Origin: Bog-756 sp963833585
Lineage (GTDB): Bacteria > Actinomycetota > Acidimicrobiia > Acidimicrobiales > RAAP-2
Reading direction: 5' to 3'
DNA length: 64,000 nt
Assembly (NCBI GenBank): GCA_963833585.1
Contig: CAWHYF010000005.1
Location: 992,001-1,056,000 of the forward strand
Within the stretch, counting starts at the first letter, position 1, and every line of letters starts with the position of its first letter. The translations under genes were made by a program, and so were the position numbers. Below are positions 7,842 through 16,541 of this stretch, piece after piece. Below the pieces are notes generated by a model. The model saw only the letters and a list, made by a program, of their open reading frames with translations. It did no database searches and was not told the origin of the DNA.

Positions 7842-8771
7842 CTAGGTCCCGGCCAGGGCGTCCACCACCGGCGCGAGCGCCTCCATCTCGGCCTCGTGCA
7901 CCACCACGTAGGAGAAGCCGAACTCCTCACGCCGCTGCCGGAGGGTCTCGGCGATCTCATCGGTCGTGCCGATCAACGCGATCGGTGAGCCGCTGATCTG
8001 GTCGGGCTTGACCGACAGGGCGCCGGCCAGGCGGGCCACGGCGTCGTGGCGATCCGGCACCACCTGGACCAAGAACGTCAAGACCTGCAGCTCGAGCTGG
8101 TCGAACCGCGCCCCGGCCGCCCGCCGGATCCATTCGATGCGTTGGTGGTAGTACTGCGCCGAGGTGGTCTCGAGGACCTCGGGGCCGATGTAGCCGGCAG
8201 CCAGGCTCGGATTGACCCCGACGATGTCGGCTTCGCGGGCCGCGATGCCGAGCACCCGCTGCCCGCCACCACCGATGATCACCGGTGGATGGGGTCGTTG
8301 GACGGGTGCAGGCGACCCCACGGCTGCGGCGAGCTGGTAGTACTCGCCCTGGTAGGTGACCTCTCCGCCGGCCCAGAGGGCCTTGCACACCGCCAGGCTC
8401 TCGGCCATGCGGGAGATCCGGATACCGGCGGGGTCGGCCGGTATCCCCGACTGCTGGTAGTCGCTGGTCATCCATCCGGCGCCCAGTCCGAATTCCACCC
8501 GTCCCCCCGAGAACACGTCGAGGGTGGCCACCTCCTTGGCCAGCACCACCGGGTGCCGGTAGTCATTGCCGAACACGAGCGAGCCGACCCGCAGGGTGGT
8601 GGTGGCCTCCGCCGCCACCGTCATCGCCACCAGCGGACCGAACTGGTCGTCGAAGTGATCGGGGATGAACAGGGTGGAATACCCGAGGTCCTCGATCCGC
8701 CGGGCGGTGGCCCGCCAGCCGTCGGCAGTCTCGACCTTGGACAGCTGGACACCGAACCGGAACGGGGGCAT
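7842..8771 (-). CDS. Luciferase-like (LLM class) F420-dependent oxidoreductase
   Basis: TIM-barrel flavin/F420 oxidoreductase of the bacterial luciferase-like family, 309 residues. Typical blocks: FRFGVQLSKVETADGWRATA, LGYSTLFIPDHFDDQFGP, LRVGSLVFGNDYRHPVVLAK, the FSGGRVEFGLGAGWM loop and PPVIIGGGGQRVLGIAAREAD. The sequence resembles an F420-dependent subgroup common in mycobacteria and relatives; the substrate is not predictable. It sits immediately before nadD on the same strand. The next gene upstream (DAHP synthase) is divergent, with a 37-bp gap that must hold both promoters or lie within longer transcripts. Confidence 0.88.
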   Translation of the reverse strand: MPPFRFGVQLSKVETADGWRATARRIEDLGYSTLFIPDHFDDQFGPLVAMTVAAEATTTLRVGSLVFGNDYRHPVVLAKEVATLDVFSGGRVEFGLGAGWMTSDYQQSGIPADPAGIRISRMAESLAVCKALWAGGEVTYQGEYYQLAAAVGSPAPVQRPHPPVIIGGGGQRVLGIAAREADIVGVNPSLAAGYIGPEVLETTSAQYYHQRIEWIRRAAGARFDQLELQVLTFLVQVVPDRHDAVARLAGALSVKPDQISGSPIALIGTTDEIAETLRQRREEFGFSYVVVHEAEMEALAPVVDALAGT

Positions 8772-8808
8772 GGCCCGAGCCTAGGGCGGAAGGCCTTACG
8801 CTGGTGGC

Positions 8809-10167
8809 GTGGCACAGGACCTGTCGATGACCCCGTGGGCACCCGATTCGTGGCGGTTGCGGCCGGCCGCTCAACAGCCGGTGTGGCCCGACGACGGCGA
8901 GCTGAAGCGGGTCCACACCCAGCTGGCCGGGCTCCCGCCCCTGGTGTTCGCAGGCGAGGCCCGGCACCTGACCCAGGCCCTGGGTGAGGCGGCCCAGGGT
9001 CGAGCCTTCGTCCTCCAGGCCGGGGACTGCGCCGAATCCTTCACCGAGTTCAGCGCCGACGCCATCCGCGACAAGCTCAAGGTCATCCTCCAGATGGCCG
9101 TGGTGCTCACTTACGGCGCCGGCGTACCCGTGGTCAAGCTCGGCCGCATCGCCGGGCAGTTCGCCAAGCCCCGCAGCTCGCCCACCGAGCGGGTCGGTGA
9201 CCAGGTCCTCGATTCCTTCCGGGGTCACATGGTCAACGACGACCTGCCCGAGCGGTCGGCCCGCGTGCCCGACCCCCGCCGACTGGTGACCGCCTACCAG
9301 CAGTCCGTCTCCACCCTCAACCTGCTACGGGCCTTCACCAAGGGCGGATTCGCCGACCTCAACCAGATCCATCAGTGGAACCAGGAGTTCGTAGCGTCCT
9401 CCACCGAGGGCCAGCAGTTCGAGGACATCGCCGAAGGCATCGACCGGGCCCTGCGGTTCATGGCCGCTTGCGGCATCAACCTGACCGCAGAGGACACCCT
9501 CCACGAGGTCGATTTCTGGACCAGCCACGAGGCCCTGATCCTCGACTACGAAGAGGCCCTGACCCGGCGGGACTCGCTGACCGACGAATGGTACGACTGT
9601 TCGGCCCACATGCTGTGGGTGGGCGAGCGGACCCGCCAGCTCGGCGGCGCCCACTGTGAGTTCCTGTCGGGCATCCAGAACCCGGTCGGGGTGAAGATCG
9701 GACCGCCGGCCACCGCCGAGGAGGTGACCGCCTTGTGCGAGCGCCTCAATCCGAACCGCATCCCCGGGCGGTTGACCTTGATCACCCGTTTGGGGGTGGA
9801 CCGGGTGGAGGTCGGGCTGCCTCCGCTGCTCCGGGCGGTGGCGGACGAGGGTCACCCGGTGGTCTGGGTCTGCGACCCCATGCACGGCAACACCTTCACC
9901 GCCGAGGGGGGCCAGAAGACCCGGCGCTTCGACGACATCATCGGCGAGCTCCGAGGGTTCTTCCTGGCCCATCGGGACGTCGGCACCTGGCCCGGGGGCG
10001 TGCACGTGGAGCTGACCGGCGATGACGTGACCGAATGCCTGGGCGGGGTCGAGGACGTCCTGGAGGACCAGCTCCACCAGCGGTACACCACCACCTGCGA
10101 TCCTCGTCTGAACGCCCGCCAGTCCCTGGACCTGGCCTTCGCCGTCGCCGAGCTGCTCCGAGGCTGA
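8809..10167 (+). CDS. aroG: Class II 3-deoxy-7-phosphoheptulonate (DAHP) synthase
   Basis: First enzyme of the shikimate pathway: condenses phosphoenolpyruvate and erythrose 4-phosphate. 452 residues, the plant-like class II type. Diagnostic blocks: FVLQAGDCAESFTEFSADAI, VVKLGRIAGQFAKPRSSPTE, the SAHMLWVGERTRQLGGAHCE segment, GIQNPVGVKIGP, VWVCDPMHGNTF (metal-binding His), GGVHVELTGDDVTECLGG and CDPRLNARQSLDLAF. Start is GTG at 8809. The gene is complete and stands alone on its strand. The symbol follows the mycobacterial class II enzyme. Confidence 0.95.
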   Translation: MAQDLSMTPWAPDSWRLRPAAQQPVWPDDGELKRVHTQLAGLPPLVFAGEARHLTQALGEAAQGRAFVLQAGDCAESFTEFSADAIRDKLKVILQMAVVLTYGAGVPVVKLGRIAGQFAKPRSSPTERVGDQVLDSFRGHMVNDDLPERSARVPDPRRLVTAYQQSVSTLNLLRAFTKGGFADLNQIHQWNQEFVASSTEGQQFEDIAEGIDRALRFMAACGINLTAEDTLHEVDFWTSHEALILDYEEALTRRDSLTDEWYDCSAHMLWVGERTRQLGGAHCEFLSGIQNPVGVKIGPPATAEEVTALCERLNPNRIPGRLTLITRLGVDRVEVGLPPLLRAVADEGHPVVWVCDPMHGNTFTAEGGQKTRRFDDIIGELRGFFLAHRDVGTWPGGVHVELTGDDVTECLGGVEDVLEDQLHQRYTTTCDPRLNARQSLDLAFAVAELLRG

Positions 10168-10301
10168 CCCCGGGGCCTGGCGCCGACCGCCCGGGCGTTG
10201 GAGGTCATTGACCTGCCCCTCCCGAGCAACGAGACTGGGTGGGTTCCGGGGCCACCGGGATGCCGCTGCCTCGGCCTCCCACCACCGACGTGCCGTGTTG
10301 A

Positions 10302-11960
10302 GTGGCCCCACGACGTCGATCCCCGGAGATGCCCTTCACCATGCCGTCCTCACCCGTGCCGCGCCCCTCGTCCGCCTGCTCGACCGGCCGGGGTGGGCGC
10401 CTCGGACGGCGGGGGGTGGCCGTGTTGGCGGCCGTGGTCCTGACCGTGGCGGCCCCGATGGTCGCCCGGGCGGCCACCGCCTCCGCCGCGCCGCCGACGG
10501 CCCACACCACCGCGGTGTCGGCCTACTGGCTGGTGGCGTCGGATGGGGGGATCTTCAGCTTCGGCGGCGCCCCGTTCTACGGCTCGGCCGGCAACATCCA
10601 CCTCAACCAGCCCATCGTGGGGATGGCCGCCTCGGCCAACAGCACCGGGTACTGGCTGGTGGCGTCGGACGGGGGGATCTTCAGCTTCGGCAATGCGCCG
10701 TTCTACGGCTCCACCGGCAACATCCACCTCAACCGGCCGGTGGTGGGCATGGCCGCCGCCCCCAACAGTTCGGGGTACTGGCTGGTGGCGTCGGACGGGG
10801 GGATCTTCTCGTTCGGCAGCGCCCCCTTCTTCGGGTCCATGGGCAGTCAACACCTCAACCAGCCCATCGTGGGGATGGCCGCCACCCCGGACGGGGGCGG
10901 TTACTGGCTGGTGGCCGCGGACGGCGGCATCTTCTCGTTCGGAGACGCCCACTTCTTCGGGTCGACCGGCAACATCCATCTCAACAAGCCCATCGTGGGC
11001 ATGACCCCGACCCAGGACGGAGGGGGGTACTGGTTCACCGCCTCCGACGGCGGGGTGTTCGCCTTCGGCGACGCGGTGTTCTACGGCTCGTTGGGCAGCG
11101 TCCCCCAGAGCCGGCCCATCGTCGCCGTCACCGGCACCGCGGACAGCGGCGGCTACTGGTTCGCCAACAACAACGGGGCGGTGACGGCCTACGGCGACGC
11201 CACCTACTGGGGCTCCGCTCCCCAGGTACTCAACCGGCCCATCGTGGGCATGGCCCAGGCCACCGGGACCGGTAACTTCACCGGCTCTTCGTTCCCGTCG
11301 GGGTCGTTCGGCTACGACATCTCCAACTTCCAGTGCCCGGGCACCGCCTCGGGCCTCCCCCCGGCACCGCACACCATCGGCGTGGTCGAGGTGGTCGGCT
11401 CGTCCAAGGGTGCGGTCAACCGCTGCCTGGTGCCCGAGGCCCAATGGGCCGGAGGCGGACTCAACTTGTACATCTACCTGACCAACGGGGTCGACCCGAC
11501 TTCGGCCGACGCCGCCTGCGCCTTCACCGGCTCCCAACCGGCCTGCAATTTCGGTTTCAACACCGCGGTGGATGCGTTCGCCAAGGCCCAGGCGGCTGGC
11601 ATCAACACCTCGGTGGCCTGGTGGCTCGACGTGGAGGACGACTCGCTGAAGAACCAGACCGCGGCGAGCTCGGCCCTGGTGGCGGGAGCCATCGACGGGT
11701 TGCACTTCGCCGGCCTGAATGGCGTGGGCATCTACGCCAGTCCCGGACTGTGGAAGAGCATCGTCGGCAATTACACCCCCGCCGTCGCCTACTGGGCCGC
11801 GTCGTGGGGACCCAACCCCGTCACCACCTGCCAGGGCGTGAAGTCGCAGTACTCGGGCCTCCCGGCCGGTCCGGTGCAGATGGTCCAGTACAGCTCGCCG
11901 AGCTTCGCCACCCCCTATGGGGGGATGAACACCAACTACGACGACGACTACGCCTGCTGA
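10302..11960 (+). CDS. Secreted six-repeat protein with C-terminal glycoside-hydrolase-like (DUF1906-type) domain
   Basis: Exported protein of up to 552 residues. A signal peptide (GRRGVAVLAAVVLTVAAPMVARA, split here as GRRGVAVLAAVVLTVAAP then MVARA) precedes six 42-residue repeats (YWLVASDGGIFSFG followed by a FYGS and a LNxPIVGM segment) that resemble propeller blades. The C-terminal 220 residues begin FGYDISNFQCPG and contain WWLDVEDDS, GVGIYASPGLWKSIVG and YWAASWGPNP. This pattern resembles the GH25-like/DUF1906 fold, with the WLDVED acidic pair as candidate catalytic residues. A plausible role is cell-wall or surface binding plus muralytic activity; this is inference. Starts at GTG 10302, ATG 10329 or ATG 10341 are possible; none has an ideal ribosome site. 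Confidence 0.8.
   Translation: MAPRRRSPEMPFTMPSSPVPRPSSACSTGRGGRLGRRGVAVLAAVVLTVAAPMVARAATASAAPPTAHTTAVSAYWLVASDGGIFSFGGAPFYGSAGNIHLNQPIVGMAASANSTGYWLVASDGGIFSFGNAPFYGSTGNIHLNRPVVGMAAAPNSSGYWLVASDGGIFSFGSAPFFGSMGSQHLNQPIVGMAATPDGGGYWLVAADGGIFSFGDAHFFGSTGNIHLNKPIVGMTPTQDGGGYWFTASDGGVFAFGDAVFYGSLGSVPQSRPIVAVTGTADSGGYWFANNNGAVTAYGDATYWGSAPQVLNRPIVGMAQATGTGNFTGSSFPSGSFGYDISNFQCPGTASGLPPAPHTIGVVEVVGSSKGAVNRCLVPEAQWAGGGLNLYIYLTNGVDPTSADAACAFTGSQPACNFGFNTAVDAFAKAQAAGINTSVAWWLDVEDDSLKNQTAASSALVAGAIDGLHFAGLNGVGIYASPGLWKSIVGNYTPAVAYWAASWGPNPVTTCQGVKSQYSGLPAGPVQMVQYSSPSFATPYGGMNTNYDDDYAC
10524..11273 (+). repeat. Six tandem 126-bp coding repeats
   Basis: Units begin at 10524, 10650, 10776, 10902, 11028 and 11154, exactly 126 bp (42 codons) apart; the last unit is slightly shorter. 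The first three are nearly identical in protein, with the constant part YWLVASDGGIFSFG; the fourth to sixth diverge step by step (YWLVAADGG, YWFTASDGG, YWFANNNGA). The gradient suggests recent amplification at the 5' end. Confidence 0.9.
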
Positions 11961-11989
11961 GACCCCACGCCGGTGGGCCCCGGTGGTGG

Positions 11990-12790
11990 TCAGCCGACCG
12001 GGTGCGGCGCGGCCAGGTGGGTGGCGTCGTTGTAGCCGAGCAGGCCCCAGCGGTCGTCGTCCACCTCCCAGCAGGTCATGGAGGCGTGTCGGGTCCGGAG
12101 TTGGAGCCGGGCTCCCTCCAGGCCCCCGGCCACCGGGACCTTGGCCAGCAGGGACGCCTCGATCACCCCGGCGTGACAGGCCACCACCACCAGCTGGCCG
12201 ACGTGGCGTGCGGCCAGGGTGTCGAGGGCGCCGGCCACCCGCTGCACAAAACCGACCCAGCTCTCGCCGCGGGGGGCGATGGGCTGGTGGGGGTCGGTGT
12301 CCCAGTCGAGGGTCCCGAACCGCTCGGTGTACTCACCCCACGCCAGGCCGTCGGCGTCCCCGGGATGGAGCTCGCACAACGCGCACTCGGCCACCGGCTC
12401 GGGGGGCCGGGATCGATCGCCGGTGGCGGCTCCCCCCACCAGGGCCGGGGCCAGCAACTCGGCCGTCTCGAGGGCCCGGGGCAGCACACTGGCGTAGAGG
12501 GCGTCGGTGCCGGCCAGTTCGCCGGTGAAGGCCAGGCGCTCCCGCAGGAGTCCCACCTGCCGGCGGCCCACCTCGGTCAGGCCTTCACAGCCGATGGGCC
12601 CCCCGCACACCCCCGAGACGTTGCACACCGCCTCACCGTGGCGGACCAGGACGATCCGGGTGGCGTCCGGAGAACGCGCCGCGATGGTCCGGATGCCGGC
12701 CGGGACGGGGCTGGACCGGCCGGCGCCGACCGCCACGCCGCTCGTCCCTGCGCCGGCCATGCCGTCGAACCCACCCGCTCCGGCGCTCAC
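11990..12790 (-). CDS. Histidine phosphatase superfamily (phosphoglycerate-mutase-like) protein
   Basis: Branch-1 histidine phosphatase, 266 residues. The catalytic RHG motif is present (RIVLVRHGEAVCN) with the second histidine in VVACHAGVIEAS; the Arg and acidic residues are in YASVLPRALETAE and WGEYTERFGTLD. The start GTG at 12790 overlaps the stop of the upstream VWA gene (GTGA). The frame extends further upstream only as antisense-like sequence. Substrate unknown: such proteins act on phosphosugars, phosphoproteins or nucleotides. It ends the long reverse-strand array. Confidence 0.85.
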   Translation of the reverse strand: MSAGAGGFDGMAGAGTSGVAVGAGRSSPVPAGIRTIAARSPDATRIVLVRHGEAVCNVSGVCGGPIGCEGLTEVGRRQVGLLRERLAFTGELAGTDALYASVLPRALETAELLAPALVGGAATGDRSRPPEPVAECALCELHPGDADGLAWGEYTERFGTLDWDTDPHQPIAPRGESWVGFVQRVAGALDTLAARHVGQLVVVACHAGVIEASLLAKVPVAGGLEGARLQLRTRHASMTCWEVDDDRWGLLGYNDATHLAAPHPVG

Positions 12791-14274
12791 GCCAACTCCC
12801 CCACGAAGCGCTCCAGTTGCCGGAGCGTACGGCACTCGACCACGTCGTCGCAGTGGACGGCGTACTCCCCGACGATGGAGTCGCCCGAGTCCCAGTAGGC
12901 CCGGGGCTCGGGATTGAGCCAGTAGACGTGCCGGGCCCGAGTCTGGAGCTCCTTGATGACCCAGGCCTGGGACGAGTGATAGTTGTTGCGGGCGTCCCCC
13001 AGCAGGAGGACGCTCGTCCGCGGGGTGATCTCCTCGCCCCATCGCTCCCAGAACACGTTGAAGGCGTGCCCGTAGTCGGAGTGTCCGTCCACCCAGATGA
13101 CGTCGGCCTCGGTGTTGATCCGGTGCACCGCCTCGGCCGGATCGTCGACCCGGTCGAAGAACCGGGTGACCTCGTCGATCCCGTCGATGAACACGAAGCT
13201 GCGCACCTTGGAGAACTGGGAGCTGATGGCGTGGACCAGGTGCAGGGTGAACCGGGCGAAACTGGCCACCGAACCCGAGATGTCGGCGATGACCACGATC
13301 TCCGGCTTGGACGGGCGAGGGTAGCGGAATTTGGGCTCGACCGGCACCCCTCCGGTGGAGAGGCTGTGGCGCACCGTGGATCGGAAGTCGAGCGGGCCCT
13401 TCCGGCCGTGCCGGCGCTTGCGGGCCAGCCGGACGGCCAGCTTGCGGGACAAGGGGACCAGTGCCTTGCGGAGGGCCACCAACTCCTCCCGGGTGGCGTG
13501 CATGACATCGATGTCCTCGGGCAACGGCTTGCGCAACGACTTGGCCAGGGCCTCACTCCCGCGGTCGGCGACCAGCCGCCGTCGGATCTCGTTCTCGATC
13601 TCGGCCCGCAGCTGGTCGATGCGGGCCTGGAATTCGTCCCGCAGCAACCGCTCCTCCAAGGTGGTGAGCGTGACCGGCGGGGCGCCGGCGTCGGTCTCCT
13701 CGTTGAGGGCGCGGGTCGACGCCCGGGCCTCGGACATGAGCCGCTCCATGACGCCGTCGAGGTCGAGGTTCCGCAAGGTCCGGTACAGGTAGTAGGTCCC
13801 GCCCACCGGACGCCCGGCCTCCATCCCGGCGTACCGGCTCACCGCCTGCCGGGCCACCGCGGCCACCATGGCGCCGTTGGCCCCGAGCAAGGCCTTGTAC
13901 AACAGGTCGGCCAGCTCCTCGGGGGTCATGCCCTCCCCGCCACCGCTCCCCCGACCTCGGCCCTGGCCCCGCTGGTCGCCCTGGCCGTTCATCTGGCCGG
14001 TGTCGTCCGTCTCCGGCCGGCCCGACGGGTCCTGGTCCTCGTCGATCCGGTACTCGGGGCCCCGCAGGGAGAAGTAGATCTCAAAGGCCGTCTCGTAGGC
14101 CCGCCAGTGCGCCGACGACTTCACCAGGCTGGCTCCGAGGGTGTACTTGAGTGCCTCGCGGTCGTCGATGGGGACATGGCGCAGCGCCTCGGCGGCGTCG
14201 AGGTGCTCGGTCAGAGAGACCGGGATGCCTGCGGCGCGCAGCTCGCCCACGAACCCGGTGAGGAGATCGAGCAT
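12787..14274 (-). CDS. VWA-domain (CoxE-like) protein partner of MoxR
   Basis: 495-residue protein with a C-terminal von Willebrand A domain of the CoxE type; the metal-site motif DxSxS is visible (IVVIADISGSVASF). An N-terminal alpha-helical region (LLTGFVGELRAAGIPVSLTE, HLDAAEALRHVP) is typical of MoxR-associated VWA proteins. The middle holds an Asp/Glu/Gly-rich linker and YNYF-like YSLR segments. MoxR ATPase plus VWA pairs act as chaperone systems for maturing metalloenzymes or complexes; the client here is unknown. ATG at 14274 with GGGGGA 6 nt upstream is chosen; the longer frame to 14391 overlaps moxR. Confidence 0.87.
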   Translation of the reverse strand: MLDLLTGFVGELRAAGIPVSLTEHLDAAEALRHVPIDDREALKYTLGASLVKSSAHWRAYETAFEIYFSLRGPEYRIDEDQDPSGRPETDDTGQMNGQGDQRGQGRGRGSGGGEGMTPEELADLLYKALLGANGAMVAAVARQAVSRYAGMEAGRPVGGTYYLYRTLRNLDLDGVMERLMSEARASTRALNEETDAGAPPVTLTTLEERLLRDEFQARIDQLRAEIENEIRRRLVADRGSEALAKSLRKPLPEDIDVMHATREELVALRKALVPLSRKLAVRLARKRRHGRKGPLDFRSTVRHSLSTGGVPVEPKFRYPRPSKPEIVVIADISGSVASFARFTLHLVHAISSQFSKVRSFVFIDGIDEVTRFFDRVDDPAEAVHRINTEADVIWVDGHSDYGHAFNVFWERWGEEITPRTSVLLLGDARNNYHSSQAWVIKELQTRARHVYWLNPEPRAYWDSGDSIVGEYAVHCDDVVECRTLRQLERFVGELA

Positions 14275-14290
14275 GGCGTGTCCCCCGACC

Positions 14291-15235
14291 TCAGTCGGGC
14301 GACTCCACCCCGGCCAGCTCCTTGGCGGCGCGCTCGATGTCGGTCTGGTACTTGAGCAGGATGTGCAAGGTGTCCCGGGCCTGGTCGACATCGATCGACT
14401 CCACCCCGAGGACCACCAGGGTGCGGGCCCAGTCCAAGGTCTCCGACACCGACGGGTCCTTCTTCAGGTCCAAGGTGCGGAGGGAGCGCACGATGCGGGC
14501 CACCTGGTCGGCCAGCGACTGGCTGATCCCCGGCACCCGGGTCTCGATGATGGCGCGCTCCCGGTCGAGCTGGGGATAGTCGATGTGCAGGTACAGGCAG
14601 CGCCGCTTGAGGGCCTCGGACAGCTCGCGGGTGTTGTTGGAGGTGAGGAAGACCAGCGGGATCTGGGTGGCCCGTACCGTTCCCAGTTCCGGGATGGACA
14701 CCTGGTATTCCGAGAGGATCTCCAGCAGCAGCGCCTCGGTCTCCAGCTCCACCCGATCGACCTCGTCCACCAGCAGGACCACCGGCTCGGGCGACCGGAT
14801 GGCCTCCAGCAGGGGTCGGGCCAGCAGGAACTCCTCGGCGAAGATGTCCTCCTCCAGCTGCTCCCACGACTGCCCCGAGTCGGCCTGGATGCGCAGCAGC
14901 TGCTTCTTGTAATTCCACTCGTAGAGGGCCTTGGACTCGTCGAGTCCTTCGTAGCACTGCAGCCGGATCAACCGGCTGCCGGTGAGCCGGGCCACCGATT
15001 TGGCCAGCTCGGTCTTGCCGGTGCCGGCCGGTCCCTCCACCAGGACCGGCTTGGCCAGTCGGTCGGCCAGGAACACCACCCCCGAGATGCCGTCGTCGGC
15101 CAGGTAGTCCACCCGGGCCAGTCCTTGGCGCACGGCGTCGATGGAGTCGAACCGCGGGGCGCCGGCCACCGGGAAACCGGAGGTGATCTCGGCGCTCGCT
15201 CCCCGCCCGTCGACCGGGTCCGCCACCCCGGTCAT
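14291..15235 (-). CDS. MoxR-family AAA+ ATPase
   Basis: AAA+ ATPase of 314 residues. Walker A is VEGPAGTGKTELAKS, Walker B is PVVLLVDEVDRVE, and sensor 1 is IPLVFLTSNNTRELSEAL. The Arg-finger region KRRCLYLHIDYPQLDRERAII matches the MoxR group (split here as KRRCLYLHIDYPQ, LDRERAII). It lies directly upstream of the VWA gene (16 nt) and its start overlaps the proA stop by ATGA, so it is co-transcribed with proline synthesis genes, a link of unclear meaning. Function by family: ATP-driven remodelling or metal insertion together with a VWA protein. Confidence 0.92.
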   Translation of the reverse strand: MTGVADPVDGRGASAEITSGFPVAGAPRFDSIDAVRQGLARVDYLADDGISGVVFLADRLAKPVLVEGPAGTGKTELAKSVARLTGSRLIRLQCYEGLDESKALYEWNYKKQLLRIQADSGQSWEQLEEDIFAEEFLLARPLLEAIRSPEPVVLLVDEVDRVELETEALLLEILSEYQVSIPELGTVRATQIPLVFLTSNNTRELSEALKRRCLYLHIDYPQLDRERAIIETRVPGISQSLADQVARIVRSLRTLDLKKDPSVSETLDWARTLVVLGVESIDVDQARDTLHILLKYQTDIERAAKELAGVESPD

Positions 15236-16488
15236 GACCGCACCTGCCCGGATCCGTGGACCACGTACTTGACCGAGGTCAGCTCCCGCAGTCCCATCGG
15301 ACCCCGGGCGTGGAGCTTCTGGGTGGAGATCCCGATCTCGGCCCCGAGGCCGAGCTCCTCACCGTCGATGAAGCGGGTGGAGGCGTTGACCAGGACGGCC
15401 GCCGCGTCCACTTCGGTGGTGAACCGGTCGGCGGCGGCCAGGTCACCGGTGACGATGGCCTCGGAGTGTCCCGAGCCGAATCGGGCGATGTGGTCGAGGG
15501 CCGCATCGAGGTCGTCGACCACGGCCACGCTCAGGACGAGGTCGAGGAACTCGGTGGCGAAGTCCTCGTCGGTGGCCGGGTCGACATCCGGGAGCACCTG
15601 GCGGGTGGCCGCGTCACCGCGGATGGTCACCCCGGCCAGCGAGGTCGACAGCCGGGGGAGGAAGGCCTCGGCCACCTCCCGGTGGACCAGCACCGTCTCG
15701 GCGCTGTTGCACACCCCCGGTCGTTGCGTCTTGGCGTTCACCACGATCGATTCGGCCATGGAGAGGTCGGCGCCCCGGTCCACGTAGACGTGGCAGTTGC
15801 CGGCCCCGTCGAGGACATAGGGCACGGTGGCGTGCTCGAGCACCGATGCCAACAGGGAGGGGCCGCCCCGGGGGATCAGGCAGTCGATGAGGCCCTCGAG
15901 CCGCATGAACGAGACCGCCGATTCCCGGCTGGTGTCCTCCACCAGGGTCACTGCGTCGACCGGCACCCCGGCCTTGTCCAGGCCGTCCCGCAGGATTCCG
16001 GCCACGGCCAGGTTGGTGGTGATGGCCGACGACGAGCCCCGCAGCATGACGGCGTTGCCGGCCTTCAGACACAGTCCGGCGGCGTCACTGGTCACGTTGG
16101 GACGGTTCTCGTAGATGATCCCCACCACGCCGAGGGGGACCCGCACCCGCGCCACCCGGAGGCCGTTGGGCCGCACCCAGCCGTCCACCACTTCGCCCAC
16201 CGGGTCGGGCAGGGCCGCCACGTGGCGCAGGCCGGTGGCCATGGCGTCGACCCGGCCGGAATCGAGGCGGAGCCGGTCGAGGGCGGTGGTATCGGCTCCG
16301 GCCGACTCGGCCCGCCCGAGGTCGGTGGCGTTGGCCGCCAGGACGGCACCGGTCCGCTCCACCAGGAGGTCGGCCGCCCGGTGCAGGGCTTCGTTACGGG
16401 AGGCCGACGAGGTCGCGGCCACCTGCCGGCCGGCGGTCACGGCCCGCCGACCGAGCTCGTTCAGGCTGATGGATGGGCTCGATTGCAC
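15232..16488 (-). CDS. proA: Glutamate-5-semialdehyde dehydrogenase (gamma-glutamyl phosphate reductase)
   Basis: Second enzyme of proline synthesis: NADPH-dependent reduction of gamma-glutamyl phosphate. 418 residues from GTG 16488, the usual length. Hallmarks: VPLGVVGIIYENRPNVTSDA, LCLKAGNAVMLRGSSSA, the catalytic Cys block AKTQRPGVCNSAETVLVH, FGSGHSEAIVTGD, STRFIDGEELGLGAEIGIS and GPMGLRELTSVKYV. The open frame continues upstream across proB on the other reading frame, but that is not homologous sequence. It is 53 nt downstream of proB and overlaps moxR by ATGA. Confidence 0.96.
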   Translation of the reverse strand: MQSSPSISLNELGRRAVTAGRQVAATSSASRNEALHRAADLLVERTGAVLAANATDLGRAESAGADTTALDRLRLDSGRVDAMATGLRHVAALPDPVGEVVDGWVRPNGLRVARVRVPLGVVGIIYENRPNVTSDAAGLCLKAGNAVMLRGSSSAITTNLAVAGILRDGLDKAGVPVDAVTLVEDTSRESAVSFMRLEGLIDCLIPRGGPSLLASVLEHATVPYVLDGAGNCHVYVDRGADLSMAESIVVNAKTQRPGVCNSAETVLVHREVAEAFLPRLSTSLAGVTIRGDAATRQVLPDVDPATDEDFATEFLDLVLSVAVVDDLDAALDHIARFGSGHSEAIVTGDLAAADRFTTEVDAAAVLVNASTRFIDGEELGLGAEIGISTQKLHARGPMGLRELTSVKYVVHGSGQVRS

Positions 16489-16541
16489 CGTGTCAGCGTA
16501 CTTGCCGGGCCGCCGGTGGCGGCGACCGGCCCAGGTCACGC

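Noticed and set aside
10524..11273. CRISPR-like regular repeats
   Set aside because: The 126-bp periodicity is coding, has no spacers and translates to protein blades.
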